From the NCBI GenBank assembly GCA_017883235.1, contig JADGNY010000022.1:1-60148 (forward strand): DNA of 60,148 nt. Reading direction: 5' to 3'. This document shows, piece by piece, positions 34,726 through 43,053 of the stretch (the first letter of the stretch is position 1; the number at the start of each line of letters is the position of its first letter). A model generated the notes under the pieces. The model saw nothing but the letters and a program-made list of their open reading frames with translations, was not told where the DNA came from and searched no databases. Position numbers and translations under genes: made by a program. Origin of the DNA: Thermoanaerobaculia bacterium. Lineage in GTDB: Bacteria > Acidobacteriota > Thermoanaerobaculia > Gp7-AA8.

Positions 34726-34787
34726 AAACCGTGATGATGAGAAACGAAAGTCTACCGCAAGTGGAGCGGCGCAAGTAAAGGTCTTTC

Positions 34788-34817
34788 TTGCCTCCGCGCG
34801 GCGCACGGGCTTAGAAT
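34788..34817 (+). promoter_or_regulatory. Promoter candidate for tRNA-Arg and tadA
   Basis: TTGCCT, 18 bases, then TAGAAT: a fair match to the housekeeping consensus. Transcription would begin about 58 bases before the mature tRNA-Arg 5' end, giving a GC-rich leader to be removed by RNase P. Confidence 0.5.
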
Positions 34818-34881
34818 GCGCCCCCGCGCCGGGCCCGCCTCGGAATGTGATTCCGGCACGGGTGGTTAACGACGCTTGCTT

Positions 34882-34958
34882 GCACCCATAGCTTAATTGG
34901 ATAGAGCATCTGACTACGGATCAGAAGGTTCGAGGTTCGAGTCCTCGTGGGTGCACCA
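34882..34958 (+). tRNA. tRNA-Arg (anticodon ACG)
   Basis: The cloverleaf is complete: acceptor GCACCCA pairs with TGGGTGC, the anticodon stem TCTGA/TCAGA encloses loop CTACGGA with anticodon ACG, and the T arm is GAGGTTCGAGTCCTC. Discriminator A and CCA are encoded. The A34 of this tRNA is the substrate of TadA, encoded 54 bases downstream. Confidence 0.97.
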
Positions 34959-34972
34959 ACTCAGGAACAAAC

Positions 34973-34997
34973 CGGCGGCGGGCAATGAGCCCGCCGT
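34973..34997 (+). terminator. GC hairpin between tRNA-Arg and tadA
   Basis: CGGCGGGC and GCCCGCCG enclose AATGA, followed by a modest T-rich stretch (TTGTAATCTTT). It could be a weak terminator or a processing hairpin that tunes read-through from the tRNA into tadA. Confidence 0.55.
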
Positions 34998-35012
34998 TGT
35001 AATCTTTGAACG

Positions 35013-35498
35013 ATGGATCATCAGGCGCGGTGGATGAAAGAAGCCCTTGCGCTTGCGGAAGAAGCCGCCGCGGATGGAGAGATCCCGGTCGGTGCGGTGA
35101 TCGTCGACAGCGAGGGCGTGATCATCGGACGCGGCCGTAACCGGCGCGAGTCCGGCGATCCTCTCGGCCATGCCGAGCTGATCGCCATCCGGCAGGCCGC
35201 CGAGGCGATCGGTGACTGGCGGTTGGAAGGGACGACGATGGTGGTGACGCTCGAGCCGTGCGCGATGTGCGCCGGCGCGCTCGTCAACGCCCGCGTCGCG
35301 AAGCTGATCTTCGGAGCGTTCGATCCGAAGGCGGGGTTCTGCGGCACACTCGGAAATCTGGTTCAGGATGCGAGGCTCAATCACCGGCTGGATGTCGTCA
35401 GCGGGGTTGAAGCCGAGGAGTCGAGGCGTCTTCTGCAGGAGTTCTTTCAAGGGTTGAGAAAGCGGTCGCAGGATACGGAGAGGTGGCAGAGTGGTTGA
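35013..35498 (+). CDS. tadA: tRNA adenosine(34) deaminase TadA
   Basis: The 161-residue enzyme has the cytidine-deaminase-fold motifs GHAELIAIRQAAEAI (zinc His and catalytic Glu) and TLEPCAMCAGAL (two zinc Cys), plus EIPVGAVIVDSEG and FGAFDPKAGFCGTLGN. It deaminates A34 to inosine in tRNA-Arg(ACG), whose gene lies just upstream. The last residues (ERWQSG) are encoded within the 5' part of the tRNA-Ser(CGA) gene, so the coding region and the tRNA overlap by 22 bases. Cutting out the tRNA by RNase P would remove the stop codon from the mRNA. No good Shine-Dalgarno is visible. Confidence 0.96.
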   Translation: MDHQARWMKEALALAEEAAADGEIPVGAVIVDSEGVIIGRGRNRRESGDPLGHAELIAIRQAAEAIGDWRLEGTTMVVTLEPCAMCAGALVNARVAKLIFGAFDPKAGFCGTLGNLVQDARLNHRLDVVSGVEAEESRRLLQEFFQGLRKRSQDTERWQSG

Positions 35499-35566
35499 AC
35501 GCGGCGGTCTCGAAAACCGTTATACCTTCACGGGTATCGGGGGTTCGAATCCCCCCCTCTCCGCCA
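35477..35566 (+). tRNA. tRNA-Ser (anticodon CGA)
   Basis: The 90-nt tRNA has acceptor GGAGAGG/CCTCTCC, anticodon stem GCGGT/ACCGT with loop CTCGAAA (anticodon CGA), a long variable arm as expected for serine, T arm GGGGGTTCGAATCCCCC, discriminator G and encoded CCA. Its first 22 bases are also the end of tadA. Confidence 0.96.
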
Positions 35567-35655
35567 CCCGGCACGGCCGGGGGCGTTGGTTGGCATAGCC
35601 TCCTCCGCCGGTCCGTCCTAAGTTGCTTCCGCGAACACGACGGTTTTATTGAAAC

Positions 35656-35745
35656 GGAGAGATGGCCGAGTGGCTTAAGGCGCACGCTTGGAAAGCGTGT
35701 GTACGTTAACCCGTACCGTGGGTTCGAATCCCACTCTCTCCGCCA
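35656..35745 (+). tRNA. tRNA-Ser (anticodon GGA)
   Basis: The 90-nt tRNA has acceptor GGAGAGA/TCTCTCC, anticodon stem CACGC/GCGTG with loop TTGGAAA (anticodon GGA), a long variable arm, T arm TGGGTTCGAATCCCA, discriminator G and CCA. It lies 89 bases after the CGA isoacceptor and is likely co-transcribed. Confidence 0.96.
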
Positions 35746-35774
35746 GCCCGCTGGTCCGGCAACCTGATCGGGCT

Positions 35775-37571
35775 CTACGGCGCGAGTGTCTTCTCGCCGA
35801 GAATCCCCACCGTGACACCTTCGTTGGTGACTCGCATCGTCCGGGTGCAGGTGCGGAGGATCTCCGCCGCACATTGGTTTGCCTCCGCTTCGGTCGCTGT
35901 CCTCTGTGGAATGTTCGCGCCGAGGTTTGTGAAGCGGATGAAAACGGCGAGGTGAGCGATCGAGGGATCGGTGCAACGGCAGCGCGACGGTACACCGGTG
36001 AATGACGCGGAACGGAGGTGGTAGCGGGCCGCGAGATCAGGGTATTGATCTTCGAGAGGACCGGCCCAGAAGAACTGGAAGATGTGCTTGCCGTTCGTGA
36101 AAACATCGATGCGGCTCTGTGGCGCAATGAAGCCTTTTCGCTCGGCCTCGGCCAGTGTCTCGCGGATGGGAAAGAAGACCGGTGCGTCAAAGTGTTCGAT
36201 GAAGTTGCGCGCTGAACTGGGCCGGAAGGCATCGTGAATCGTAGGCGCGAGACCGATACAGTTGAGTGCGACGGCGGTCACGGCGATCATCGCGCCAGCT
36301 GCTCGATTGCGTTCGGCGAGGAGCTCCGCGGCGTAGCCGAGAGCGACGGCACCCATTGCGAGCGGAACGAGATTCAGACGCGGGTAGCCAGCCCATGGCT
36401 GCAGGATCTTCGCGAAGTACATGACGACGAAGTCGGCGACGCCGATGAACAGGAGTGCCGTGAAGGCGCGCCGTCTCACCGCGAAGACGAGCAACAGTGC
36501 GAGCGCGGCGATCACCAGCGGCAGAGCCGGACCGAACTGGAGGCCGATGCGCTCGCGGAAGAGAGCGAAGTGCGCGGCTCTGAGCGCCTGACCCGGGACC
36601 GGCGATGCCACACCCCATGTCTTGAAGACCTCACGCACCCGCCAGAAAAGGACGAAGGGCGTCCCAGCAACAGTCGTGACGAGAAGATGCTCCAGTTGCG
36701 CGCGCCGGTTCCCCCGGAATGGGAAGTAAACCGCTGCCACGATCGGCAGCGAGAGAATCAACTGCTCCTTTACCATCGCAGCAAAGCCGAGCAGGAGCAA
36801 CGGCCGCCAGACAGCCTCCTCGCCGAAACGAACGATATGTTCGGCGGCCGTGAGCAGAAGGACGATCGCCCACGGCTCGAGATAGCCGCTGGTGAAGTAG
36901 TAGACGTTGTCCTTCTGCCAGAAGAGCAGCGCCGCGATGGTCATCGCCGTGATGTCGACATGCCTGCGCACGATGAGCGGCCGTAGAAGGAGCAACCATG
37001 CCGGGATCGCCAGCGTGTTCATCAATCGCTCGACATTGAGCGGCGAGGTCAAATGCATCACGGCGCGCAGCGGGACGGAGAAGAAGTGCAGTGTGCCGGG
37101 GTAACGTCCGGCAAACGATAGCGGTTGCGGCAGCATCAGCCCAATCGCGACGACGATGGCGAGCGAGATCAGGGGTACGGAAGAGTTTTCGATTCGGCGC
37201 GTACGCCACGCGACGAACGCCATCGCGGTGACGGCGGCAATCCATCCCCACGGCCACCAGAATGCATACGCCTCGAGCGCATAAGCGTTGTGCGGGCATT
37301 GATCGCCGAGGTAGGGAAACTCCTCGCGCCACGTCGCGGCGAGGTAGAAAAAGCATGGAGCCGACGCCACAATCGCCAGCAGTCCATCTCGCGGGTTTGC
37401 TCTGACCGGAGCGCCTGGCGGCGACGGCAGGCTGAAAGTGAGCATCAGCGTCGCAGCCCCGACCGCAAGTGCGGCGATCCACGTTAGCGGAAAGACCGCC
37501 GGCGTGCCGATCCAGACTCCCGATATGAGAATGACCACGAAGAGGTAGACGGTCAGGAGCCGGCTTGGCAA
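35775..37571 (-). CDS. Polytopic membrane protein, GT-C-like
   Basis: The 598-residue product has about ten to twelve hydrophobic segments from residue 5 onward (LLTVYLFVVILISGVWIG, LAVGAATLMLTFSLPSPPG, AALALLLVFAV) and a C-terminal soluble domain of about 150 residues. The layout is that of GT-C-type glycosyltransferases or O-antigen/wall-modifying membrane proteins, but no firm family motif is recognised. The loop after the first segment lacks a clear DD/DE motif. The start is TTG, with TATACT 9 bases before it and no Shine-Dalgarno, a pattern of nearly leaderless transcription. No sugar-pathway neighbours support a substrate. Confidence 0.72.
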   Translation of the reverse strand: MPSRLLTVYLFVVILISGVWIGTPAVFPLTWIAALAVGAATLMLTFSLPSPPGAPVRANPRDGLLAIVASAPCFFYLAATWREEFPYLGDQCPHNAYALEAYAFWWPWGWIAAVTAMAFVAWRTRRIENSSVPLISLAIVVAIGLMLPQPLSFAGRYPGTLHFFSVPLRAVMHLTSPLNVERLMNTLAIPAWLLLLRPLIVRRHVDITAMTIAALLFWQKDNVYYFTSGYLEPWAIVLLLTAAEHIVRFGEEAVWRPLLLLGFAAMVKEQLILSLPIVAAVYFPFRGNRRAQLEHLLVTTVAGTPFVLFWRVREVFKTWGVASPVPGQALRAAHFALFRERIGLQFGPALPLVIAALALLLVFAVRRRAFTALLFIGVADFVVMYFAKILQPWAGYPRLNLVPLAMGAVALGYAAELLAERNRAAGAMIAVTAVALNCIGLAPTIHDAFRPSSARNFIEHFDAPVFFPIRETLAEAERKGFIAPQSRIDVFTNGKHIFQFFWAGPLEDQYPDLAARYHLRSASFTGVPSRCRCTDPSIAHLAVFIRFTNLGANIPQRTATEAEANQCAAEILRTCTRTMRVTNEGVTVGILGEKTLAP

Positions 37572-37610
37572 GGCTCGTCGAGTATAGCCAAGATGGAAGT
37601 TCTCCCGGAT

Positions 37611-37642
37611 TTGACCGGTTCAGGCACCGTGCGGGTTACAAT
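37611..37642 (+). promoter_or_regulatory. Promoter candidate for the SRP RNA
   Basis: TTGACC and TACAAT stand before ffs with a 20-base spacer, longer than optimal. The TACAAT is well placed for a start about 22 bases before the mature RNA. Only the -10 is convincing. Confidence 0.4.
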
Positions 37643-37670
37643 CCCCGTCCGTTTCACGGCCCGCTGAGAT

Positions 37671-37769
37671 GAGCCCGGGTCCTGTGCAGCAGGCACACTG
37701 AACCTCGTCAGGTCCGGAAGGAAGCAGCGATAAGGTGTTCCCCTGTGTGACACAGTACGGCCTGGGCTC
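37671..37769 (+). ncRNA. ffs: Signal recognition particle RNA, small bacterial type
   Basis: The conserved SRP Alu-less domain is unmistakable: GTCAGGTCCGGAAGGAAGCA with the GGAA tetraloop and symmetric loop. The ends pair as GAGCCCGGG with CCTGGGCTC. Length of about 99 nt is of the 4.5S class. It lies directly upstream of dnaX, an order found in many bacteria. Confidence 0.96.
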
Positions 37770-37833
37770 TTCTGAACGTTCGGTGAAACGGGCACTGGTT
37801 TTCCCCGCCGCACCCACCTAGACTCCACGCCAC

Positions 37834-39420
37834 ATGTCCTATCAAGCGCTGGCGCGCAAATACCGGCCCCAATCCTTCAGCGACGTCATCGGTCAGGACA
37901 CCGTCGTCCGCACGCTCCAGAATGCGATTGAAGGCAATCGTATCCATCATGCGTACCTCTTCGCCGGCGTCCGCGGGGTCGGCAAGACCACCGCGGCGCG
38001 AATCCTGGCCAAAGCGCTGAACTGCGTGAAAGGTCCGACGATCGAGCCGTGCAACGAGTGCACGATCTGCCGCGAGATCACCGAGGGCATCGACCTCGAC
38101 GTCCGCGAAATCGACGCCGCCACCTACACCGGCGTTGACAACATCCGCGAGCTGCGCGACATCACGCAATTCCAGCCGGCGCGCGACCGTAACCGCATCT
38201 TCATCATTGACGAAGCGCACATGCTCTCGACCGGCGCGTGGAATGCGCTGTTGAAACTCCTCGAAGAACCGCCGCCCCACGTGATTTTCATGTTCGCGAC
38301 GACGGAGATCAATAAGGTTCCCCAGACGATCATCTCGCGCGTTCAAAAAGAGATGCTGCGCAAGATCACCCTCGATGAGCTGAAGGAGCGGGTGCGCAGG
38401 ATCTGCGAATCCGAGGGTATCGAGGCGGACCGCGGCGCGATCGAGATCATCGCTCGTCGTGGTGAAGGAAGCGTGCGCGACGCTCTTTCACTTCTCGACC
38501 AGGTGATTGCCTTCGGCGGCCGTTCGATCACGGCGGCTGATGTCGCCACGGTACTCGGACTTTCCGACTCGACCTTTTTCGCGCGCATTGCCGGTCTCAT
38601 CGCCGAAGGCGATCACGGCGGCATTCTCGAAGCGCTGGACGAGGCATCCGAGAGTGGGCGCGATTTCAAGATGCTGTATCGCGATCTGCTGAGCTTTTTC
38701 CGCAATCTGCTGCTCGTCGCCGGCCGCGCGAACGAGTCGATGCTGGCTGTCGCGCCCGAGGATCTGCCGGCCATTCGCACGGCAGCGGAGATGTTCTCGT
38801 ACTCGGAACTGCTGCGGATTGCCAATCTTTTGCTCCGCGACGACGAGACGGTCAATCGCGCGGAGCATCAGCGGCTGGCGGTCGAGATCGCGCTGTTGAA
38901 GGCGGCGACGTTCCCGCGGTTACGCGCGGTCGAAGAGGCGCTGGCAAGCGGCTCTGAGGTCTCGAGGTCTCGAGGTCGCGCGGTATCCGAGCCCAAAGCC
39001 CCGCAGGCAGCCACACACAGCGAGACCCCGCAACCGCGAAACCGCGAGAACGCGTCAACGCAGCAGCGAGAGCCCGCCGCAGCCGCGACGATTGAGTCTT
39101 TCATGGAGCGCGTGCAGAAAGCGCGTCCGCTCATCGGCGGTTACCTCGGCGCCGCGAAATCGCGCCGGCGCGACGGCGGCAGACTCCTGCTCACGTTCAA
39201 CGATTCGTTCACCGCCGATCAGGTCCTCGGCGCGCGCGAGACACTCGAGCAGCTCGCCGCCGAGGTCTTCGGCGAAACGATGTCGATCGACGTCCAGCTC
39301 GACGCGCCCTCGGCAGCGGCCCAGGCCGCGAAGGCCTCGTCGCCTCTTCGCGACGATCCTGTCGTCCAGGCATTCCAGAAGCATCTCGGCGCGGACCTCG
39401 TCGAGTCACGAAAGCGTTAA
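37834..39420 (+). CDS. dnaX: DNA polymerase III subunit gamma/tau
   Basis: The 528-residue clamp-loader ATPase shows [20 protein letters not shown], Walker [15 protein letters not shown], the zinc site [16 protein letters not shown], Walker [11 protein letters not shown] and the sensor 1 region [13 protein letters not shown] linker after about residue 365 ([20 protein letters not shown]) is encoded by the same GC-rich text (GGTCTCGAGGTCTCGAGG and GACCCCGCAACCGCGAAACC) that occurs as intergenic inverted repeat elsewhere in the window. This suggests a repeat insertion that stayed in frame. The C-terminal domain resembles DnaX domain III. It is followed by ybaB and recR, a classic replication-repair set. 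Confidence 0.96.
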   Translation: MSYQALARKYRPQSFSDVIGQDTVVRTLQNAIEGNRIHHAYLFAGVRGVGKTTAARILAKALNCVKGPTIEPCNECTICREITEGIDLDVREIDAATYTGVDNIRELRDITQFQPARDRNRIFIIDEAHMLSTGAWNALLKLLEEPPPHVIFMFATTEINKVPQTIISRVQKEMLRKITLDELKERVRRICESEGIEADRGAIEIIARRGEGSVRDALSLLDQVIAFGGRSITAADVATVLGLSDSTFFARIAGLIAEGDHGGILEALDEASESGRDFKMLYRDLLSFFRNLLLVAGRANESMLAVAPEDLPAIRTAAEMFSYSELLRIANLLLRDDETVNRAEHQRLAVEIALLKAATFPRLRAVEEALASGSEVSRSRGRAVSEPKAPQAATHSETPQPRNRENASTQQREPAAAATIESFMERVQKARPLIGGYLGAAKSRRRDGGRLLLTFNDSFTADQVLGARETLEQLAAEVFGETMSIDVQLDAPSAAAQAAKASSPLRDDPVVQAFQKHLGADLVESRKR

Positions 39421-39430
39421 GGGAGAGCTC

Positions 39431-39730
39431 ATGAATCCGAAGCAGTTGATGAAGCAAGTGCAGCAGATGCAGGAGCAGATGCAGCAACGCATGACGGCGT
39501 TGCGCGTCGAGGGAAGCGCCGGCGGCGGGATGGTCAAGGCGGCGATGAACGGTTCCAAGGAGTTGCTGGCCATCATTATCGACAAGGAAGCCGTCGACCC
39601 AAATGACGTCGAGATGCTGCAGGACCTCGTCGTTGCCGCCGTGAACGAAGCCTCGCGCAAGGTCGATGAGGAGATGTCGAGCTCCGTCGGCGCCATGACC
39701 GGCGGGATGAAGATTCCAGGACTGTTTTGA
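39431..39730 (+). CDS. ybaB: YbaB/EbfC nucleoid-associated protein
   Basis: The 99-residue protein matches Yba[58 protein letters not shown] and a Met/Gly-rich tail. It forms dimers that bind DNA. The start at 39431 follows GGGAGA and is 10 bases after the dnaX stop, so the genes are co-transcribed. Location between dnaX and recR is the standard arrangement. Confidence 0.95.
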   Translation: MNPKQLMKQVQQMQEQMQQRMTALRVEGSAGGGMVKAAMNGSKELLAIIIDKEAVDPNDVEMLQDLVVAAVNEASRKVDEEMSSSVGAMTGGMKIPGLF

Positions 39731-39731
39731 T

Positions 39732-39805
39732 GCGGTTGCGGGGTCGCGCGGTTTCGCGGTCTCGCAGTGCTTCACCGCGCGACCGCGCAACCGCGTAACC
39801 TCGCC
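39732..39805. repeat. GC-rich inverted repeat between ybaB and recR
   Basis: GCGGTTGCGGGGTCGCGCGG on the left is mirrored by CGCGCGACCGCGCAACCGCG on the right, with a loop around GCAGTGCTTCAC. The text belongs to the same family as segments beside array B and inside dnaX. Confidence 0.88.
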
Positions 39806-39813
39806 ACCGCGAT

Positions 39814-40410
39814 ATGACCGCTCCCCCTCTCGCAAACCTCATCAATGAGCTGACCAAGCTGCCCGGTGTGGGCGGGAAGTCGGCCTCCCGCATCGCGTAT
39901 CACATCCTCAAGCGCACAACCAGCGAGGCAGAGTCGCTGGCGAATGCGATCGTGGATGTGAAGTCGAAGATCTTCCGCTGCTCGATCTGCAACAACATGA
40001 CAGACGTCGAGCCGTGCGCGATCTGCTCCGATCCGCGCCGCGATGCGGGCGTGATCTGCGTAGTCGAAGAAGCGTTCAATATCCCGACGATCGAGCAGAC
40101 GCGCGATTTCCGCGGCCTGTTTCATGTTCTCCTCGGCGCGCTTTCGCCACTAAAAGGAGTCGGCCCTCACGACATCGACGTGGGAGGGCTGATCAAGCGC
40201 GTACAGGCGGGAGGCGTCCGGGAGGTGATCGTGGCCACGAACCCGAATGTCGAGGGGGAAGCGACGGCTCTCTACCTCGCGCAGCAACTCCGGCCGCTGG
40301 ACGTGAAAACGACGCGGCTTGCGTTCGGACTGCCTGTCGGCGGCGACCTGGAGTATGCCGATCAGGTTACGATGGCGAAGGCGCTGGAGGGGCGGCGCGA
40401 GATCACGTAG
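39814..40410 (+). CDS. recR: Recombination protein RecR
   Basis: The 198-residue protein has the RecR order: an HhH region LTKLPGVGGKSASRIAYHIL, a C4 zinc motif CSICNNMTDVEPCAICSD, a Toprim domain CVVEEAFNIPTIEQTRDFRG with GVGPHDIDV, and the C-terminal LAFGLPVGGDLEYADQVTMA. It helps load RecA at single-strand gaps with RecFO. It is separated from ybaB by a GC-rich inverted repeat but stays in the same direction. Confidence 0.97.
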   Translation: MTAPPLANLINELTKLPGVGGKSASRIAYHILKRTTSEAESLANAIVDVKSKIFRCSICNNMTDVEPCAICSDPRRDAGVICVVEEAFNIPTIEQTRDFRGLFHVLLGALSPLKGVGPHDIDVGGLIKRVQAGGVREVIVATNPNVEGEATALYLAQQLRPLDVKTTRLAFGLPVGGDLEYADQVTMAKALEGRREIT

Positions 40411-40485
40411 CTCGGGAAGTCTGGCCTACGTGTGCTACATTCATCCGTCCTAGTCTTCTCGCGAAACTATTGGTGAAAATACAAG

Positions 40486-40986
40486 ATGGCGACTCCTGAT
40501 CTCGTGATGTACGAGGAGGAGTACCAGCAGATCAAGGACACGCTCCAGCGACTGCAGGTCGACTCCAATTCCAAAATCGTCTTTCTGGTCGACAAAAACG
40601 GCCAGCAGATTGCCGTCCACGGCGACATGCGCGGCGTGGATGCAACCTCGCTTGCCTCGCTGACGGCCGGCAATGTCGCCGCTACCGATGGTCTGGCAAA
40701 ACTCATCGGCGAGAAGGAGTTCTCGATCCTCTTTCATGAAGGGGAGCGGGACAACATTCACATTTCCCTCGTTGCCCAGCGCGTGATCCTGGTGGTGATC
40801 TTCGACGACCGCTCGTCCCTCGGACTGGTGCGGCTGCGCGTGAAGAAGGCATCCGCGGAGCTGGAGAAGACGTTCGAGGTCTTGCTGCGGAAATCCGAGG
40901 AGGAGCGCGGTAGTCTTTCCAGCCGCTTCGACTCGCCTTTCGCCGAGATCACCGACGAGGACATCGACAGTCTCTTCAGCGAATAG
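40486..40986 (+). CDS. mglB: Roadblock/LC7 protein, MglB-type
   Basis: The 166-residue protein has a Roadblock/LC7 core (KIVFLVDKNGQQIAVHGDMR, SLASLTAGNVAATDGLAKLI) and a C-terminal extension (SSRFDSPFAEITDEDIDSLF). Its partner MglA gene starts 7 bases downstream. MglB is the GTPase-activating partner of MglA and sets polarity in Myxococcus. In this organism the output (motility or cell polarity) is not shown by the sequence. The C-terminal tail is longer than in the minimal fold. Confidence 0.9.
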   Translation: MATPDLVMYEEEYQQIKDTLQRLQVDSNSKIVFLVDKNGQQIAVHGDMRGVDATSLASLTAGNVAATDGLAKLIGEKEFSILFHEGERDNIHISLVAQRVILVVIFDDRSSLGLVRLRVKKASAELEKTFEVLLRKSEEERGSLSSRFDSPFAEITDEDIDSLFSE

Positions 40987-40992
40987 TTCCGC

Positions 40993-41577
40993 ATGACGTT
41001 CATCAACTACGCAGCGCGCGAGATCAACTGCAAAATCGTCTATTACGGGCCCGGCCTGTGCGGGAAGACGACCAACCTGCAGTGGATCTACGACAAGACG
41101 AACCCGCAGGCGAAGGGAAAGCTGATCTCGCTCGCCACGGAGACGGACCGCACTCTGTTCTTCGATTTTCTGCCGCTCGACCTCGGCACGGTTCGCGGAT
41201 TCAAAACCCGTTTCCATCTTTACACCGTCCCCGGCCAGGTCTTCTATGACGCATCGCGGAAGCTGATCCTGAAGGGAGTGGACGGCGTTGTGTTCGTCGC
41301 CGATTCACAGGAAGCGCGGATGGAGGCGAACAACGAGTCGCTCCAGAACCTGGACAAGAATCTGAAAGAGCAGGGGTACGAGCTGAAAACCGTGCCCTTC
41401 GTGCTGCAGTTCAACAAGCGCGATCTGCCGACGGCGCTCCCCGCTGACGAGATGTACCGACAGCTCAATTTCAAGGGTGAGCCGACCTTCGAGGCTGTGG
41501 CCATGAACGGCACCGGTGTTTTCGATACACTGAAAGCCGTTGCCAAGTTGGTGCTCACGGAGCTGAAGAAGAAATAA
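40993..41577 (+). CDS. mglA: MglA-type small Ras-like GTPase
   Basis: The 194-residue GTPase has P-loop [14 protein letters not shown], switch text [18 protein letters not shown], the region [23 protein letters not shown] specificity (LQFNKRDLP) and a late AMNGTGV motif. It is a full-length MglA with the family's Gly-Leu in the P-loop and a Pro-Gly in the DxxG region, a known MglA peculiarity. It pairs with the MglB-like protein just upstream and likely acts as a polarity switch. Confidence 0.95.
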   Translation: MTFINYAAREINCKIVYYGPGLCGKTTNLQWIYDKTNPQAKGKLISLATETDRTLFFDFLPLDLGTVRGFKTRFHLYTVPGQVFYDASRKLILKGVDGVVFVADSQEARMEANNESLQNLDKNLKEQGYELKTVPFVLQFNKRDLPTALPADEMYRQLNFKGEPTFEAVAMNGTGVFDTLKAVAKLVLTELKKK

Positions 41578-41611
41578 GCGCGGTCACGAAGCTCTTACCG
41601 GGTTGCACACG

Positions 41612-43024
41612 ATGAGAATCGCTTTCGTCAAACCCCCTGTCGGCGGCATTCTCGGCCTGGAGATGCTCACCTTCGTGGAGCCTCTCGGACCGATCTGCGT
41701 TGCCGCGTGCCTCGAGGCCGAAGGGCACGAATGCAAGGTCTTCGACCTCCGTATCGACGGCGAAGAGCACGGCCTCGATCTCTGCAAGCGCTTCGCGCCG
41801 GCCGTCGTCGGTCTGCAGTGCAATTTCACGACGGAGCGCAACCGTACGGTCCGCCTTGCGCAGCGCATCAAACGGGAGAACCCCGGCGTCTTCGTCGTCG
41901 TCGGCGGACACGATGCCTCGCGCGATCCGAACTGGTTCCACCACGAGGTCATCGACGCGGTAGCGGTCGGCGACGGTGAGGAAGTGATGCCACCGCTGGT
42001 CGACGCGATCCAGCGCGGACACGATCTGGCCACCATTCCCGGCCTGATGCTCCATCGAGATGGACGCTGGGTCAGCACCGGGCATGCACCGACGCGTAAG
42101 AATCTCGACGACTATCCGCTGCCGGCGCGGCATCTCATCGAACAATACGCCGATCACTACTACATCAACTTCCACAAGCCGCTGGCCCTGATGGAAACCG
42201 CGCGCGGCTGTCCCTTCAAGTGCAACTTCTGCTCGGTCTGGAAGTTCCACGAGTCGACCTTCCGGGAGAAATCTCCGGAACGCGTCGTTCGCGAGCTGCA
42301 GGCGATCAAGGCGGAGGCCATCTTCATCACTGACGACATCTTCTGGATGAACGTTAGACGCGGCGAACAGATGGCCAAGCAGATCAAGGCCGCCGGTATC
42401 AAGAAGTTTTTCACCGTGCAGACCAGGACCGACATCATCTGCAAGTTCCCTCACCTCATCGAGATGTGGAAGGACTGCGGCAAGCTGGCCATCTTCCTCG
42501 GGCTGGAGTCAGTCACCGATGAAGGTTTGAAGGCGGTCAACAAGAAGAACACCGCGGACAACAACGTCAAAGCGATCAAGATCCTTCAGGATCTCGGCGT
42601 CGGATTCACCCCCAACTTCATCGTCGATCCGGCCTGGACTCGCGACGATTTCAAACGTCTGCGAGACTGGATCGATCACACCGGCGCCTACAACAGCGGC
42701 TTCTCCGTTCTCACGCCGCTTCCCGGTACCGACCTGTGGGATACGGTTAAGGACCGCGTGACCACGCACGATTGGGAGATGTACGACATCGTTCACGCCG
42801 TGCTTCCGACGACGCTGTCGCTCGACGACTTTTACGAAGAGTATTCGCGCCTCTGGCGCCACGCCCTCGACGTCCGCTACCGCTATCGCGGAAAGTGGAA
42901 GACGTATGTGCAACTCGGCGCGGCGCTGGCCACCGGCAAGGTATCGCTCCATAACGTCCGCCGCGGACTAGGGATGGCGAAGACGTTCAGCAAGCCGGAA
43001 ACGTTTCTGCGCGCCCACGAATAA
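41612..43024 (+). CDS. B12-binding radical SAM protein, HpnR-like
   Basis: The 470-residue protein starts MRIAFVKPPVGG at 41612; a TTG 9 bases upstream is less likely. Residues about 1-150 form a cobalamin-binding domain (GPICVAACLEAEGHECKVFD, VVVGGHDASRDPNW). The radical SAM core follows, with ETARGCPFKCNFCSVWKF (CxxxCxxC). Class B radical SAM enzymes of this shape include HpnR, the hopanoid C-3 methylase, and the SVWKFHESTFREKSPERVV text resembles it. No hopanoid genes are visible, so methyl transfer to an unknown substrate is the safest call. Confidence 0.85.
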   Translation: MRIAFVKPPVGGILGLEMLTFVEPLGPICVAACLEAEGHECKVFDLRIDGEEHGLDLCKRFAPAVVGLQCNFTTERNRTVRLAQRIKRENPGVFVVVGGHDASRDPNWFHHEVIDAVAVGDGEEVMPPLVDAIQRGHDLATIPGLMLHRDGRWVSTGHAPTRKNLDDYPLPARHLIEQYADHYYINFHKPLALMETARGCPFKCNFCSVWKFHESTFREKSPERVVRELQAIKAEAIFITDDIFWMNVRRGEQMAKQIKAAGIKKFFTVQTRTDIICKFPHLIEMWKDCGKLAIFLGLESVTDEGLKAVNKKNTADNNVKAIKILQDLGVGFTPNFIVDPAWTRDDFKRLRDWIDHTGAYNSGFSVLTPLPGTDLWDTVKDRVTTHDWEMYDIVHAVLPTTLSLDDFYEEYSRLWRHALDVRYRYRGKWKTYVQLGAALATGKVSLHNVRRGLGMAKTFSKPETFLRAHE

Positions 43025-43053
43025 CGCGCGAAGCGCAGTTACAATCCCGCGCG

